IMG/VR virus record: IMGVR_UViG_3300020196_003557
Coordinates: 1 to 54,038 of that record
DNA from: a virus
Strand: one strand, 5' to 3'
DNA length: 54,038 bases
Each line of letters begins with the position of its first letter. The first letter of the stretch is position 1. Of this stretch, positions 1-8,577 are shown piece by piece. The notes under the pieces are model-generated. The model saw nothing but the letters and a program-made list of their open reading frames with translations. It was not told the DNA's origin and did not search any database. The translations under genes and the position numbers were made by a program.

Positions 1-1194
1 AAACACAATCCAAGATTGTTGCACAACACTCCGCAGAAGAAACAGGATCGCGCTAAAATGATTGCCGGCGAGAGACCCGCGGGCTGCGAATACTGCTGGA
101 AGATAGAAGACATGGGCAGAGATGCCGTGAGCGATAGAGTTTACAAAAGCAAAATTTATCCAACGGCAGATCTTAAACGGGCATTCAGCACTCCCATCAC
201 AGAGGACGTTAATCTTAAAACACTGGAGATTGCTTTCGACAGGACCTGTAATTTCGCCTGTTCCTATTGCAATCCTGCTTTCAGCACCACGTGGGTGAGA
301 GATATAAAACAACATGGTCCTTATAAAAATTTGATATCAGATGGTAGGAATCATTTCACTCATCCTCATGATGGTGCGCAATTGTACAAAGACACAGAGG
401 AAAATCCCTACGTTGAAGCTTTCTTTAGATGGTGGGAAACAGATCTGCACAAGACCTTGGACGAGCTGAGGATCACAGGTGGAGAGCCCATGATGAGTCC
501 TTCCTTGTGGAGATTGTTGGATTGGTTTGAAACTCAGGGAGAACGTATCAATCCTAAAATGCGATTGGCCATTAACTCTAACCTAGTGCCCAAGGCAGAA
601 TTGTTTGCAAAGTTCATAGATAAATGTCGGAAAATAAAAAATCTACACATCTATACGTCCAATGAATCCACGTATGCCCATTCGGATTATATCAGAGACG
701 GCATGGACTATTCTGGCTGGTATGGCAATTTTGCCAATATCATCAATCAGATCAGACCGGCCGGCCTTCACAACATGTGCACCATTAATGCACTGTGTCT
801 TGAATCACTTCCCGAATTCCTAGATGTGATAGTAAGAAATAAATTAGATGCCAAGAGGGTGTATGGGGTCAATGTAAATTTCACCTTGAACATACTGAGA
901 TTTCCTAGTTTCCAATCTCCATTGGTGTTGCCGGACTATCTACGTTCAGAGTTTCGAGATAACCTATCCCGATGGTTGGATATCAATATAAAACATTGCG
1001 AGTTAATGGAGGTGTCCCACGTGCAGAGATTGATAGATTATCTAGACGTGGTCAAAACGCCTCATTCAGATGCATTCGATTTGCCAAGACTAAGGTCTGA
1101 CTTCAAAAATTTCTATAAACAATATGATGAGCGAAGAGGCAAAGATTTTGCGAAAACATTCGCAAGGATAGGAGAGTGGTACCGTGGCCTATGA
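1..1194 (+). CDS. Twitch-domain radical SAM protein, paralogue 1 (5' end cut by window)
   Basis: The reading frame is open from base 1, so the N-terminus lies outside the window. What remains starts within the N-terminal Cys domain (GERPAGCEYCW near base 67) and continues into a radical SAM core. The 4Fe-4S motif C-NFA-C-SY-C is at nt 247-270 and a GGEP SAM-binding motif is near nt 480. The three following genes have the same architecture, so this is the first visible member of a tandem paralogue array. The family is known as N-terminal-twitch radical SAM; its substrates are not established. A TTG at 16 could be read as a start, but homology with gene 4 continues upstream of it. The end overlaps the next gene by 11 nt. 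Confidence 0.88.
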   Translation, partial: KHNPRLLHNTPQKKQDRAKMIAGERPAGCEYCWKIEDMGRDAVSDRVYKSKIYPTADLKRAFSTPITEDVNLKTLEIAFDRTCNFACSYCNPAFSTTWVRDIKQHGPYKNLISDGRNHFTHPHDGAQLYKDTEENPYVEAFFRWWETDLHKTLDELRITGGEPMMSPSLWRLLDWFETQGERINPKMRLAINSNLVPKAELFAKFIDKCRKIKNLHIYTSNESTYAHSDYIRDGMDYSGWYGNFANIINQIRPAGLHNMCTINALCLESLPEFLDVIVRNKLDAKRVYGVNVNFTLNILRFPSFQSPLVLPDYLRSEFRDNLSRWLDINIKHCELMEVSHVQRLIDYLDVVKTPHSDAFDLPRLRSDFKNFYKQYDERRGKDFAKTFARIGEWYRGL

Positions 1195-2476
1195 GTACGG
1201 GGCTAAAGAGCCCGAGAAACTGAAGATAAAAAACATGACTACTCGTCAAAAAGAGTTGTTGTTGGATAGCGACACATTCTGTATGCTGCCATGGATGCAT
1301 CTGCACGCCTATCCGGATGGTCGAGCATACCCTTGCTGTTTTGCATTTGATGCCTATCATGTGGGAGATTTGAACAAGCAATCTCTTGCTGAAGTTTTCA
1401 ATGGTGATAGGATGAAACAGATGCGCTTGAACATGTTGGATAACAAGCCCTGCAAAGAGTGTGGCAAGTGTTATGATCAAGAGAAGGCAGGGTTTTTCAG
1501 CCTGAGATTGAGCTCCAACAAACATTTTGGACACAACGTGGGGTTAGTGGACACAACAAAATCTGATGGCAGTGCAGATTTTGTGATCAAATACTGGGAC
1601 ATACGATTCAGCAATCTCTGCAACTTCGCCTGTCGCAGTTGTGGAACATGGTTCAGCTCCAACTGGTATGAAGATCATAAAAAACTTACAGGTTCGCCTC
1701 CTCCACATGCAAAAATTTTGAAAGTAGGCAGAACAGCAGATGACTTGTGGGAACAGATGTTGTCCCAATTCGATCATGTTGAACAGTTCTATTTCGCAGG
1801 TGGTGAACCTTTGATCATGGAAGAACATTATAGAATACTTAAAGAATTAGATAGAAGAAAGATGTACCATGTGAGACTTGTGTACAATACCAACTTCAGC
1901 AAACTGAAATTCAAAGATATGGACGTGTTAGAGCTTTGGAACAAATTTGACACAGTGTCGGTAGGAGCCAGCCTGGACGCCGAGGGAGAAAGGGCAGAAT
2001 TGATGAGAAAAGGCACAGTGTGGAAAGACATAGTGCAAAATAGAAAAAGGATGTTGGAGATATGTCCCAAAGTGGATTTCTACATCAGTGCTACAGTGGG
2101 ATTAATAAATGCTCTACATGTTGTTGATTTTCATAGATCATGGATAGATCAAGGACTGATTAGGCCCATGGATTTTAATTTCAACTTGTTGCAATGGCCC
2201 AAGTGGCAGAGGATGGACAATCTACCAAAAGAATATAAGGAACAGGTGGACAAAAAATACAAGCAACACATAGAATGGCTCAAAGGCAAGGACCCTCTAA
2301 CCAGAGCGACCAAGGGTTATCAGAGTGCCCTCAATTGGATGTGGATGAAAGATAACACAAAAAATTTACCGTTGTTCTTTGAACAGACAAGGAAATATGA
2401 CACTATTAGACAGGAAAATATAGTAGAGGTGTTTAGTGAGTTAAAAGAATTATTTGACGTACATGAAAAGACTTAA
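1184..2476 (+). CDS. Twitch-domain radical SAM protein, paralogue 2
   Basis: About 430 aa. An N-terminal SPASM/twitch-like domain begins at CMLPW (residue 33), followed by PCC and a CKECGKC cluster. The radical SAM core follows with CNFACRSC and a GGEPL motif. This would bind one SAM-cleaving 4Fe-4S cluster plus an auxiliary cluster placed before the core, the reverse of ordinary SPASM enzymes. The GTG at 1184 gives an 11-nt overlap with the upstream gene. An in-frame ATG at 1235 (residue 18) is an alternative start that would still keep the CMLPW domain. The substrate is unknown; position in the cassette suggests modification of a sugar, peptide or surface molecule, which is inference. Confidence 0.88.
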   Translation: MAYEYGAKEPEKLKIKNMTTRQKELLLDSDTFCMLPWMHLHAYPDGRAYPCCFAFDAYHVGDLNKQSLAEVFNGDRMKQMRLNMLDNKPCKECGKCYDQEKAGFFSLRLSSNKHFGHNVGLVDTTKSDGSADFVIKYWDIRFSNLCNFACRSCGTWFSSNWYEDHKKLTGSPPPHAKILKVGRTADDLWEQMLSQFDHVEQFYFAGGEPLIMEEHYRILKELDRRKMYHVRLVYNTNFSKLKFKDMDVLELWNKFDTVSVGASLDAEGERAELMRKGTVWKDIVQNRKRMLEICPKVDFYISATVGLINALHVVDFHRSWIDQGLIRPMDFNFNLLQWPKWQRMDNLPKEYKEQVDKKYKQHIEWLKGKDPLTRATKGYQSALNWMWMKDNTKNLPLFFEQTRKYDTIRQENIVEVFSELKELFDVHEKT

Positions 2477-3767
2477 ACCAAACCAAGGCAATAAAACTTT
2501 TTGCATGGCTCCCTGGACCCACACCTATCTATCGCCGCAGACAGAGCGTAGGATCTGTTGCGCCTCGAGGGAGAATGCACAGAGTTTTCGTCAATACATC
2601 GACAGGCATGGAGACTTGAAGGATTATCAGCCTCAAACTTTGGACCAACATTGGAACAACGAGCACATGAAAAGTGTAAGGACTAGAATGATGTCCGGTG
2701 AGACATTGGCAGAATGTCAGGTGTGCAACGACAAATTACTCAATACCGACGTGTATCGTGACTATTTCAATCATCTGTTCCGCAACAAGATTGACGATGC
2801 TTTTGAAAAGACCGACGACACCGGATACACTGAGATGAAGACTGTGAGTTTTGATTATAGATTTAATAATCTTTGTAATTTCAAATGCCGGCAATGCGGT
2901 GATATGTTAAGTTCAAGCTGGGAATCAGAACAAAGAAGCCATGATATGTGGTCCCCGGAGAGGCAGCCCTGGATGGCAGCGCCACTGAGACAACAGATCT
3001 CATATTTTCAAGACAGCACCGTGGTGTTAGAGTTCATGAATGCAATAGAGGACAAGCGCATGGAGGAGATATATTGGGTTGGTGGAGAGCCCTTGATGTG
3101 GGACATACACTGGACAGCAATGGACAGAATCATTCAATTAAAATTCAGCGACAGGGTATACGTAAGATACAACACTAACCTAAGTCGCACACAATTCAAG
3201 GGCAAAAAACTTTTCGATCTTCTTGGACATTTCAGAGATTGGCAGGTCTGTGCGTCACTAGATGGCACAGGAGAAATAGGAGAATACATAAGGACCGGAC
3301 TTGACTATGAAAAATTTCTAGCAAATTTCAAGGAGGGACTATCAGTTGCCCGAAATAAAAGACAGATGCAGTTAGACTTCACGATAACCATGCCCGGAAT
3401 GCAGGAGATACGTAGCATGTTTGACCTATCGCAGCAATTGAACGCTAAACTATTGACCAAGGTTACCTTTGCTTTTGACTCACAGCAGATTATGTCTCCC
3501 ATGTGTCTGCCAAAGCCGCTTTTGCATCAACTGATCGATGAAAATTTAGATTACATTAAACCAAGAGCGACTGCTATGCAAAAGAGCTTAGTAGATGTGC
3601 TAGAAAACATGAAGACACGTCCAACTTTCTGGGAGGAGTACCCAAAAGCAGAAATAGGTATCCGCTCAGGAAAAAAAAGATGTGAAAAAATTGACACGAT
3701 ACGTGGAACAGATATAAAAAAAATATTGATAGACGAAAGATTATTAGAATGGTGGAAAAATATCTAA
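2463..3767 (+). CDS. Twitch-domain radical SAM protein, paralogue 3
   Basis: 434 aa from the ATG at 2463, which overlaps the previous gene by 14 nt; an in-frame TTG at 2454 is less likely. The N-terminal domain has CMAPW at residue 14, then a CC pair and a C-x2-C (ECQVC). The core motif is CNFKCRQC and the SAM-binding segment is VGGEPL. The second Cys block departs from its sister genes: it ends in NDKLLN rather than the E-x-x-x-G-x-x-S-x-R pattern, so the auxiliary cluster or substrate pocket has probably diverged. It is part of the same overlapping operon. Confidence 0.87.
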   Translation: MKRLKPNQGNKTFCMAPWTHTYLSPQTERRICCASRENAQSFRQYIDRHGDLKDYQPQTLDQHWNNEHMKSVRTRMMSGETLAECQVCNDKLLNTDVYRDYFNHLFRNKIDDAFEKTDDTGYTEMKTVSFDYRFNNLCNFKCRQCGDMLSSSWESEQRSHDMWSPERQPWMAAPLRQQISYFQDSTVVLEFMNAIEDKRMEEIYWVGGEPLMWDIHWTAMDRIIQLKFSDRVYVRYNTNLSRTQFKGKKLFDLLGHFRDWQVCASLDGTGEIGEYIRTGLDYEKFLANFKEGLSVARNKRQMQLDFTITMPGMQEIRSMFDLSQQLNAKLLTKVTFAFDSQQIMSPMCLPKPLLHQLIDENLDYIKPRATAMQKSLVDVLENMKTRPTFWEEYPKAEIGIRSGKKRCEKIDTIRGTDIKKILIDERLLEWWKNI

Positions 3768-4918
3768 AATCTAACTTATGTGTGCTGCCGTGGACTTCCT
3801 TGGAAGTTGACGTGAATGGCTCTGCGTCACCTTGTTGCCTATACAAAGGAGAAATAGGTGATTTCAAAGTTTACAAAGACGATCTACATAAAATACAAAA
3901 TTCAAAATACATGAATGAGTTGAGAGATCAATTCCGCAATGGCGAACGTCCCGCAGGTTGTACCAGTTGTTGGCAGGAAGAGGATGCGGGCAAAATATCA
4001 AAGAGAATGAACAGCTATTATAAAATGAAAAATAGTTTGAATGGGTGGACCCCAGAATCAAAACCATCTCTTAAATTTATTGATTTCAAATTGGGCAATA
4101 TATGCAATCTCAAATGCCGCATATGTGGCAGTTACAGCAGTTCCAAATGGGCCCAGGAAGAATTAGATTATGGCGCGAATCCCGTCGCCAAACAAAACCT
4201 AGATTCTGGCCAATGGCCCAAACGTAATCCTGCCTTTTTCGAAGACATCAAACCCGTGTTGAAAGATGTGGAGTACTTTGAATTCACGGGCGGTGAACCC
4301 ATGATGATAGAAAATCATTTCAAGATATTGGAGCATTGCATTGAAAATGAATATTCAAAAAAGCAATATCTACATTACAACACCAATGGCACCAAGTGTC
4401 CACCATTGAAAGTGTTTTGGATGTGGAGCCAATTTAAGAACGTTGAGATAGCATTCAGTATCGACGATACCGAGGCAGCTTTCGAATACCAGAGACATCC
4501 AGCAAGCTGGCAAGAGGTGCAAGACAATTTAAAGGAGTACAAAAACTTTGTGGGCAGCAACAACATTGATTTTCAAATATGCTCGACTATAAACATTTTC
4601 AACATTCTAAGTTTAGATAGATTATTATATTGGGTGAAAGAATTCAATCCAAAATATTTTCATGTGAATACGCTGTTTGCTCCGGACTGCTTTAACATTC
4701 AAACATTGCCCAAGCAGCTCAAAAAAGTTGTGACAGAAAAATACCAACATCTACCTCCCTACAGGTCCATAATCAATTTTATGAACATGTCGGACAGGCA
4801 TTCTCATGAAATGGACGCGGAAAGGAAAAGAAGGATAAGACGGACAGATGAGTATAGGCAAGAAAAATTTTCTGAAATATTTCCAGCGTTAAATAATTTT
4901 TTAAGGATATATGAATAA
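3749..4918 (+). CDS. Twitch-domain radical SAM protein, paralogue 4
   Basis: 389 aa starting at ATG 3749, overlapping the previous gene by 19 nt. CVLPW is at residue 11, PCC follows near residue 30, and GERPAGCTSCW ends the N-terminal domain, nearly identical to the same block in the first gene. The radical SAM core has CNLKCRIC and TGGEPM. Of the four, this one is closest in layout to the isolated fifth paralogue at 41849-42928, which also has CVLPW at residue 11. Expected chemistry is 5'-deoxyadenosyl-radical-based; the substrate is unknown. Confidence 0.88.
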   Translation: MVEKYLKSNLCVLPWTSLEVDVNGSASPCCLYKGEIGDFKVYKDDLHKIQNSKYMNELRDQFRNGERPAGCTSCWQEEDAGKISKRMNSYYKMKNSLNGWTPESKPSLKFIDFKLGNICNLKCRICGSYSSSKWAQEELDYGANPVAKQNLDSGQWPKRNPAFFEDIKPVLKDVEYFEFTGGEPMMIENHFKILEHCIENEYSKKQYLHYNTNGTKCPPLKVFWMWSQFKNVEIAFSIDDTEAAFEYQRHPASWQEVQDNLKEYKNFVGSNNIDFQICSTINIFNILSLDRLLYWVKEFNPKYFHVNTLFAPDCFNIQTLPKQLKKVVTEKYQHLPPYRSIINFMNMSDRHSHEMDAERKRRIRRTDEYRQEKFSEIFPALNNFLRIYE

Positions 4919-5702
4919 AATTTTACTGGCAGGTGGATGCAGTTTCACTTTTGGTAACGAATTGAGCGATGATAATGGAAAAAATCCATCCGCAAAATCC
5001 TGGTCGGCTCTACTGGCCAAAGAAACAAATGCCAAATATATTTGCGTGGCGAAGCCAGGAATAGGCAACTCTGCAATAGCAAGGAGGATCTTTTCCTATG
5101 TTTCATCCAATCCCACCAAGGACGTCTTTGTTACCGCCATGTGGAGTTTCTTATCACGCTATGATTGGGCCATGCCAAGACACCATGTTCTTGAAGGGAC
5201 TAGATGGGCCTCAATCACGCCATGGGACACTTCCGACAATCAGGCAGAAGTACAAAAAACATTGTGCACCAGTGAGCCCCAATTGGAGGAATGGAAAAGG
5301 CGCAGGGAGGACATGAAGAGCACAGGAGTTGGGCCGTTCGCTGATGCCCTTTATCGTCACGCCGCGAACCAATATCACGAAGCATATCTCAGCTGGAAGA
5401 GCATCGTGTGGCTGCAGAATATCTTGGAAAAGAAAGATGTGCCCTACATGTTCACTTTGGCTGATAACAGTTTATTTTGGCAAGGGTTTGAGCCATTGCA
5501 TGCAGTTGATTCTTTGCTGAATGGTCTATATAATGAAATAAATTTTGATAAATGGATTTTTTTTGGAGATAGGCAAATGGGATTCAATCAATGGTCAATA
5601 ATGAAAGAATATCCTCGGGCCACCACGCATCCGCTTGATTTGGCACACGCTGATGCAGTGGCACTTATACGCAATAAATTTTTAAAATTGTATCAACAAT
5701 AG
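4911..5702 (+). CDS. SGNH/GDSL-like hydrolase-fold protein
   Basis: 263 aa. The N-terminus has a block-I-like AGGCSFTFG, with the Ser in the GDSL position; a block-II-like GIGNSAIARR follows near residue 50. The C-terminus has HPLDLAHADAVALI, matching the block-V catalytic His region of SGNH esterases. Proteins of this shape in phages and surface-polysaccharide loci are thought to add or remove acyl groups on glycans, but this one has no assigned substrate. The start overlaps the end of the fourth radical SAM gene by 8 nt, so it belongs to the same transcript. Confidence 0.65.
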   Translation: MNKILLAGGCSFTFGNELSDDNGKNPSAKSWSALLAKETNAKYICVAKPGIGNSAIARRIFSYVSSNPTKDVFVTAMWSFLSRYDWAMPRHHVLEGTRWASITPWDTSDNQAEVQKTLCTSEPQLEEWKRRREDMKSTGVGPFADALYRHAANQYHEAYLSWKSIVWLQNILEKKDVPYMFTLADNSLFWQGFEPLHAVDSLLNGLYNEINFDKWIFFGDRQMGFNQWSIMKEYPRATTHPLDLAHADAVALIRNKFLKLYQQ

Positions 5703-5710
5703 GAGAAAAT

Positions 5711-5815
5711 ATGTTCAATTGGTTAAAATCTTTAATACAAAGAATAAAATTAGAAAGACAGTACCGCAAACGTTTGAAAGAATTAAGAAAGAAAGATCCC
5801 TTCATATACAAGTAA
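5711..5815 (+). CDS. Small basic peptide, 34 aa, unknown function
   Basis: Starts at ATG 5711 behind a clear ribosome site (AGGAG just upstream) and ends one base before the carbamoyltransferase start. It begins MFNWLKSLIQRI, an amphipathic, weakly membrane-seeking stretch, continues as a Lys/Arg-rich helix and ends KKDPFIYK. Spacing, ribosome site and codon use support a real gene. I do not recognise a function. A RiPP-precursor role, tempting beside four radical SAM genes, is not supported: there is no Cys, no Gly-Gly leader and no repeat. Confidence 0.65.
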   Translation: MFNWLKSLIQRIKLERQYRKRLKELRKKDPFIYK

Positions 5816-5816
5816 A

Positions 5817-7283
5817 ATGAGAACTCTGGGAATAAATTGCCTGAATCATGACGCAGCCATGGCTGTAATCGATGGAGGCGAGATATTATGGGCCGCGCAC
5901 TCGGAAAGATATAGCAAAATAAAAAATGATGAATATCTTAACTGGGATATAGTGAACGAGGCCAAGTTGTTTGGGCCATGGGATCGCGTGGTTTATTACG
6001 AAAAACCCATATTGAAAAAAACGAGGCAGATTTACGCGGGGCAATGGGCCGAAGTCTTCAATCGAGCCAACATGCCACAAAGTTACCTGCAAAATTTTAA
6101 CATCAAAATAGATCAATATTGCGGGCATCACGAATCTCATGCGGCGGGAGGCTTCTATACGTCACCTTTTAATGAGGCAATGGTGCTTACGGTTGACGCC
6201 ATAGGAGAATGGGAAACCACCACGATATGGCAGGCAAGTGACAAAAAATTAGAGAAGTGTTACAGCATGAAGTATCCACATTCGTTGGGAGTGCTTTATT
6301 CTGCATTTACCCAGCGTGTTGGATTGAAACCCGCAGAAGAAGAATATATTTTGATGGGAATGTCTGCGTATGGACAACCAAAATATGTTTCTAACATTTA
6401 CAAAGATCTGTTGCAATGGGACGGAGATTTTATCTTAAAAAAAAATTTGCATAGAGGACTTGGCGATTGGCTGCCGGAAGCGGATTCGATGGACTTGGCG
6501 GCAAGCATACAGCAAGTTATGGAGCTGGAATTAGAGAAACTATGGAGAAAGGCACGCAAGCACATATCTGTTGGGCATGCAAGGAATTTGGTTTATGGTG
6601 GTGGCGTGGCACTGAATTGTGTGGCGAACACCAAGTTGGCGGATTTGGATCTATTCGATAACATATGGATCATGCCCAATCCCGGAGATGCCGGCAGCTC
6701 CATAGGCTGCATCGCGGCCGCTGAACGTAAACACATCAATTGGCGTCATCCTTTCCTTGGGCACCGCATAGAGGGCGAATATCCTGTAGATAGCATTATA
6801 AAGGAATTGGAAACCAATCGCATGGTGGGTGTGGCCAACGGCCGGGCAGAGTTTGGTCCAAGGGCGCTTGGTAATAGATCTTTGCTGGCCGATCCCAGAG
6901 GCAACGACATAAAGGATTTGGTAAATCAAATCAAAAAAAGACAGGAATTTCGACCATTTGCGCCGGCCATATTGGAGGAGGATCTAAGAGACTATTTTGA
7001 GGTTCCTAAGTGCGTTGTAAACACCCCTTATATGCAATTTATAGGCATTTGCAAGCATGGTAAAGACTTTCCTGCCATAATACATCATGACGGCACCAGC
7101 CGTGTGCAAACAGTGAATAAAACAGACAATCCGGGCTTTTACCAACTGTTAAAAACATGGAAGGAAAAGACCGGCTGTCCCATGCTGCTGAACACATCTC
7201 TCAACATCAAAGGTGAGCCCATTGTGAATGATAGTTTGGATGCAAAACGTTTCGAAACCAAGTATAATGTGAAAGTGCTATGA
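5817..7283 (+). CDS. Carbamoyltransferase, NodU/CmcH family
   Basis: 488 aa. The N-terminal Kae1-like domain begins MRTLGINCLNHDAA and carries the metal-binding HHESHAAGGF near residue 105 and GGVALNCVANTKL. The C-terminal domain has the family signature GRAEFGPRALGNRSLL and a TSLNIKGEPIV ending. The family transfers a carbamoyl group from carbamoyl phosphate, through carbamoyl-adenylate, to a hydroxyl on a sugar or antibiotic. The protein is somewhat shorter than the usual 540-600 aa, mainly at the C-terminus. The start follows the 34-aa gene by one base and the end overlaps the cupin gene as ATGA. With the epimerase and aminotransferase downstream, a carbamoylated amino-sugar product is a reasonable guess. 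Confidence 0.9.
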   Translation: MRTLGINCLNHDAAMAVIDGGEILWAAHSERYSKIKNDEYLNWDIVNEAKLFGPWDRVVYYEKPILKKTRQIYAGQWAEVFNRANMPQSYLQNFNIKIDQYCGHHESHAAGGFYTSPFNEAMVLTVDAIGEWETTTIWQASDKKLEKCYSMKYPHSLGVLYSAFTQRVGLKPAEEEYILMGMSAYGQPKYVSNIYKDLLQWDGDFILKKNLHRGLGDWLPEADSMDLAASIQQVMELELEKLWRKARKHISVGHARNLVYGGGVALNCVANTKLADLDLFDNIWIMPNPGDAGSSIGCIAAAERKHINWRHPFLGHRIEGEYPVDSIIKELETNRMVGVANGRAEFGPRALGNRSLLADPRGNDIKDLVNQIKKRQEFRPFAPAILEEDLRDYFEVPKCVVNTPYMQFIGICKHGKDFPAIIHHDGTSRVQTVNKTDNPGFYQLLKTWKEKTGCPMLLNTSLNIKGEPIVNDSLDAKRFETKYNVKVL

Positions 7284-7612
7284 AAATAGAAGGTAATTTT
7301 GAAGTTGGCGGAACCATTGTCAAGCAGGATGATCGCTATGTGGTCAAGGACAATAACCTGTTGAAGAATTTGATCTTGAGCAGCACCAGGCTCAATCCAG
7401 GCAAGCAGACCACTGGTCATAGACATGCCGGGCAGGAGGAGGTGTACTTGTTCGTGGAAGGCAATGGTGAAATGCTGTTGGATGATAGGCGCTTTCCAGT
7501 GAGCAAGGGAGATATAGTGTTGATAGAAGACGGAGTTTTCCATAGAGTTTACAACACCACTGAATCGGAGCTCTATTTCGTTTGCGTGTTTGATGGCAGG
7601 AGGACGATATGA
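7280..7612 (+). CDS. Small cupin-fold protein
   Basis: 110 aa, a single double-stranded beta-helix domain. The cupin metal motif is visible as GHRHAGQEEVYLFVEG, followed by the second motif around FPVSKGDIVLIEDGVFHRV. Such small cupins act as sugar epimerases/isomerases or metal-dependent tailoring enzymes; the exact reaction cannot be read from sequence. It overlaps the carbamoyltransferase stop (ATGA at 7280) and the following epimerase start (ATGA at 7609), so translation is probably coupled along this run. Confidence 0.75.
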   Translation: MKIEGNFEVGGTIVKQDDRYVVKDNNLLKNLILSSTRLNPGKQTTGHRHAGQEEVYLFVEGNGEMLLDDRRFPVSKGDIVLIEDGVFHRVYNTTESELYFVCVFDGRRTI

Positions 7613-8577
7613 AAATATTTGTTACTGGAGGAGAAGGTTTTATAGGCAGCTGGATTGTGGAAAAATTAAGCAACAATGGACATGAGGTAGGCACTATGGA
7701 CAATCTTGATACCTATGGAGTGATAAGCGAGAATAAACTTGATCAATTGTGTAGATGGAGGAGACGCAACTGGAAAAAGGTAACGAGATTTTTCGGCAAT
7801 GTTAATAGTCCAGAATCCTATTATCTTTTGACTCCAAAGAATGCACTCAAGGCGATGCAGGAATCGGAGGTTGTGATACACCTGGCATCTTTTCCCAGGG
7901 CCAAAATAGTCAACGAAGATCCGCAGCAAGGTGTCAATAATATTGTGGGCGGTACAACTAACATGCTGAATCTGTGTAAGTGCACCAAAGTTAAAAGATT
8001 TGTTTTTGTGTCCTCCAGCATGATCTATGGAAATTTCAAAGATGGCACTAAAGAGGACATGCCTGCCAGCCCAATTAATGTTTATGGGCAAGCAAAACTT
8101 GCTGCAGAAAAAATGACTGAATTATTTGGCAGGGTACATGGACTGGAATACGTCATCGTGCGGCCCAGTGGAGTGTATGGGCCAGGAGATATTCCAGATA
8201 GAGTCTTGAGCAAGTTTTTTGACGCCGCCATGCGAGGTAAAGATATTGTGGTCCATGATAAGCGCAACAAAGTTGACTTCACATATGTGGAGGACGCGGC
8301 CGATGGCATCATCAGTTGTGCCCTTGGTAAACAAGCCGCGAATAAAATATTCAATATCACTGCCGGCGGTGCGACCAGTTTGGGAGAAGCGGCAGAGAAG
8401 ATTATTAAATTGACCGGCAGCAGCAGCAAAATAAAAGACACAGGCCAGAATAGTCTGTATCCTGAAAGAGGCACACTTGATATATCTTCGGCCGTGAAAT
8501 TACTGAAATACAAACCCAAACACAGTTTTGAACAGGGAATAAAAAAATATTATGAATGGTTACAAGATAAAATTTAA
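7609..8577 (+). CDS. NAD-dependent nucleotide-sugar epimerase/dehydratase (extended SDR)
   Basis: 322 aa. The N-terminal TGGEGFIGSW is the Rossmann GxxGxxG. The SSSMIYG segment supplies the catalytic Ser, and YGQAKLAAEK is the YxxxK active site. VRPSGVYGPGD is the conserved substrate-domain motif of the GalE/RfbB-like group. The likely role is to epimerise or dehydrate an NDP-sugar for the aminotransferase encoded next. A good ribosome site (AGGAGGA) precedes the ATG, which overlaps the cupin stop. The specific NDP-sugar cannot be named. Confidence 0.85.
   Translation: MKIFVTGGEGFIGSWIVEKLSNNGHEVGTMDNLDTYGVISENKLDQLCRWRRRNWKKVTRFFGNVNSPESYYLLTPKNALKAMQESEVVIHLASFPRAKIVNEDPQQGVNNIVGGTTNMLNLCKCTKVKRFVFVSSSMIYGNFKDGTKEDMPASPINVYGQAKLAAEKMTELFGRVHGLEYVIVRPSGVYGPGDIPDRVLSKFFDAAMRGKDIVVHDKRNKVDFTYVEDAADGIISCALGKQAANKIFNITAGGATSLGEAAEKIIKLTGSSSKIKDTGQNSLYPERGTLDISSAVKLLKYKPKHSFEQGIKKYYEWLQDKI

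Noticed and set aside
5711-5815. RiPP precursor for the radical SAM enzymes
   Set aside because: No Cys, no leader/core split, no Gly-Gly and a recurrent DPFIY tail; it looks like an ordinary small phage peptide.
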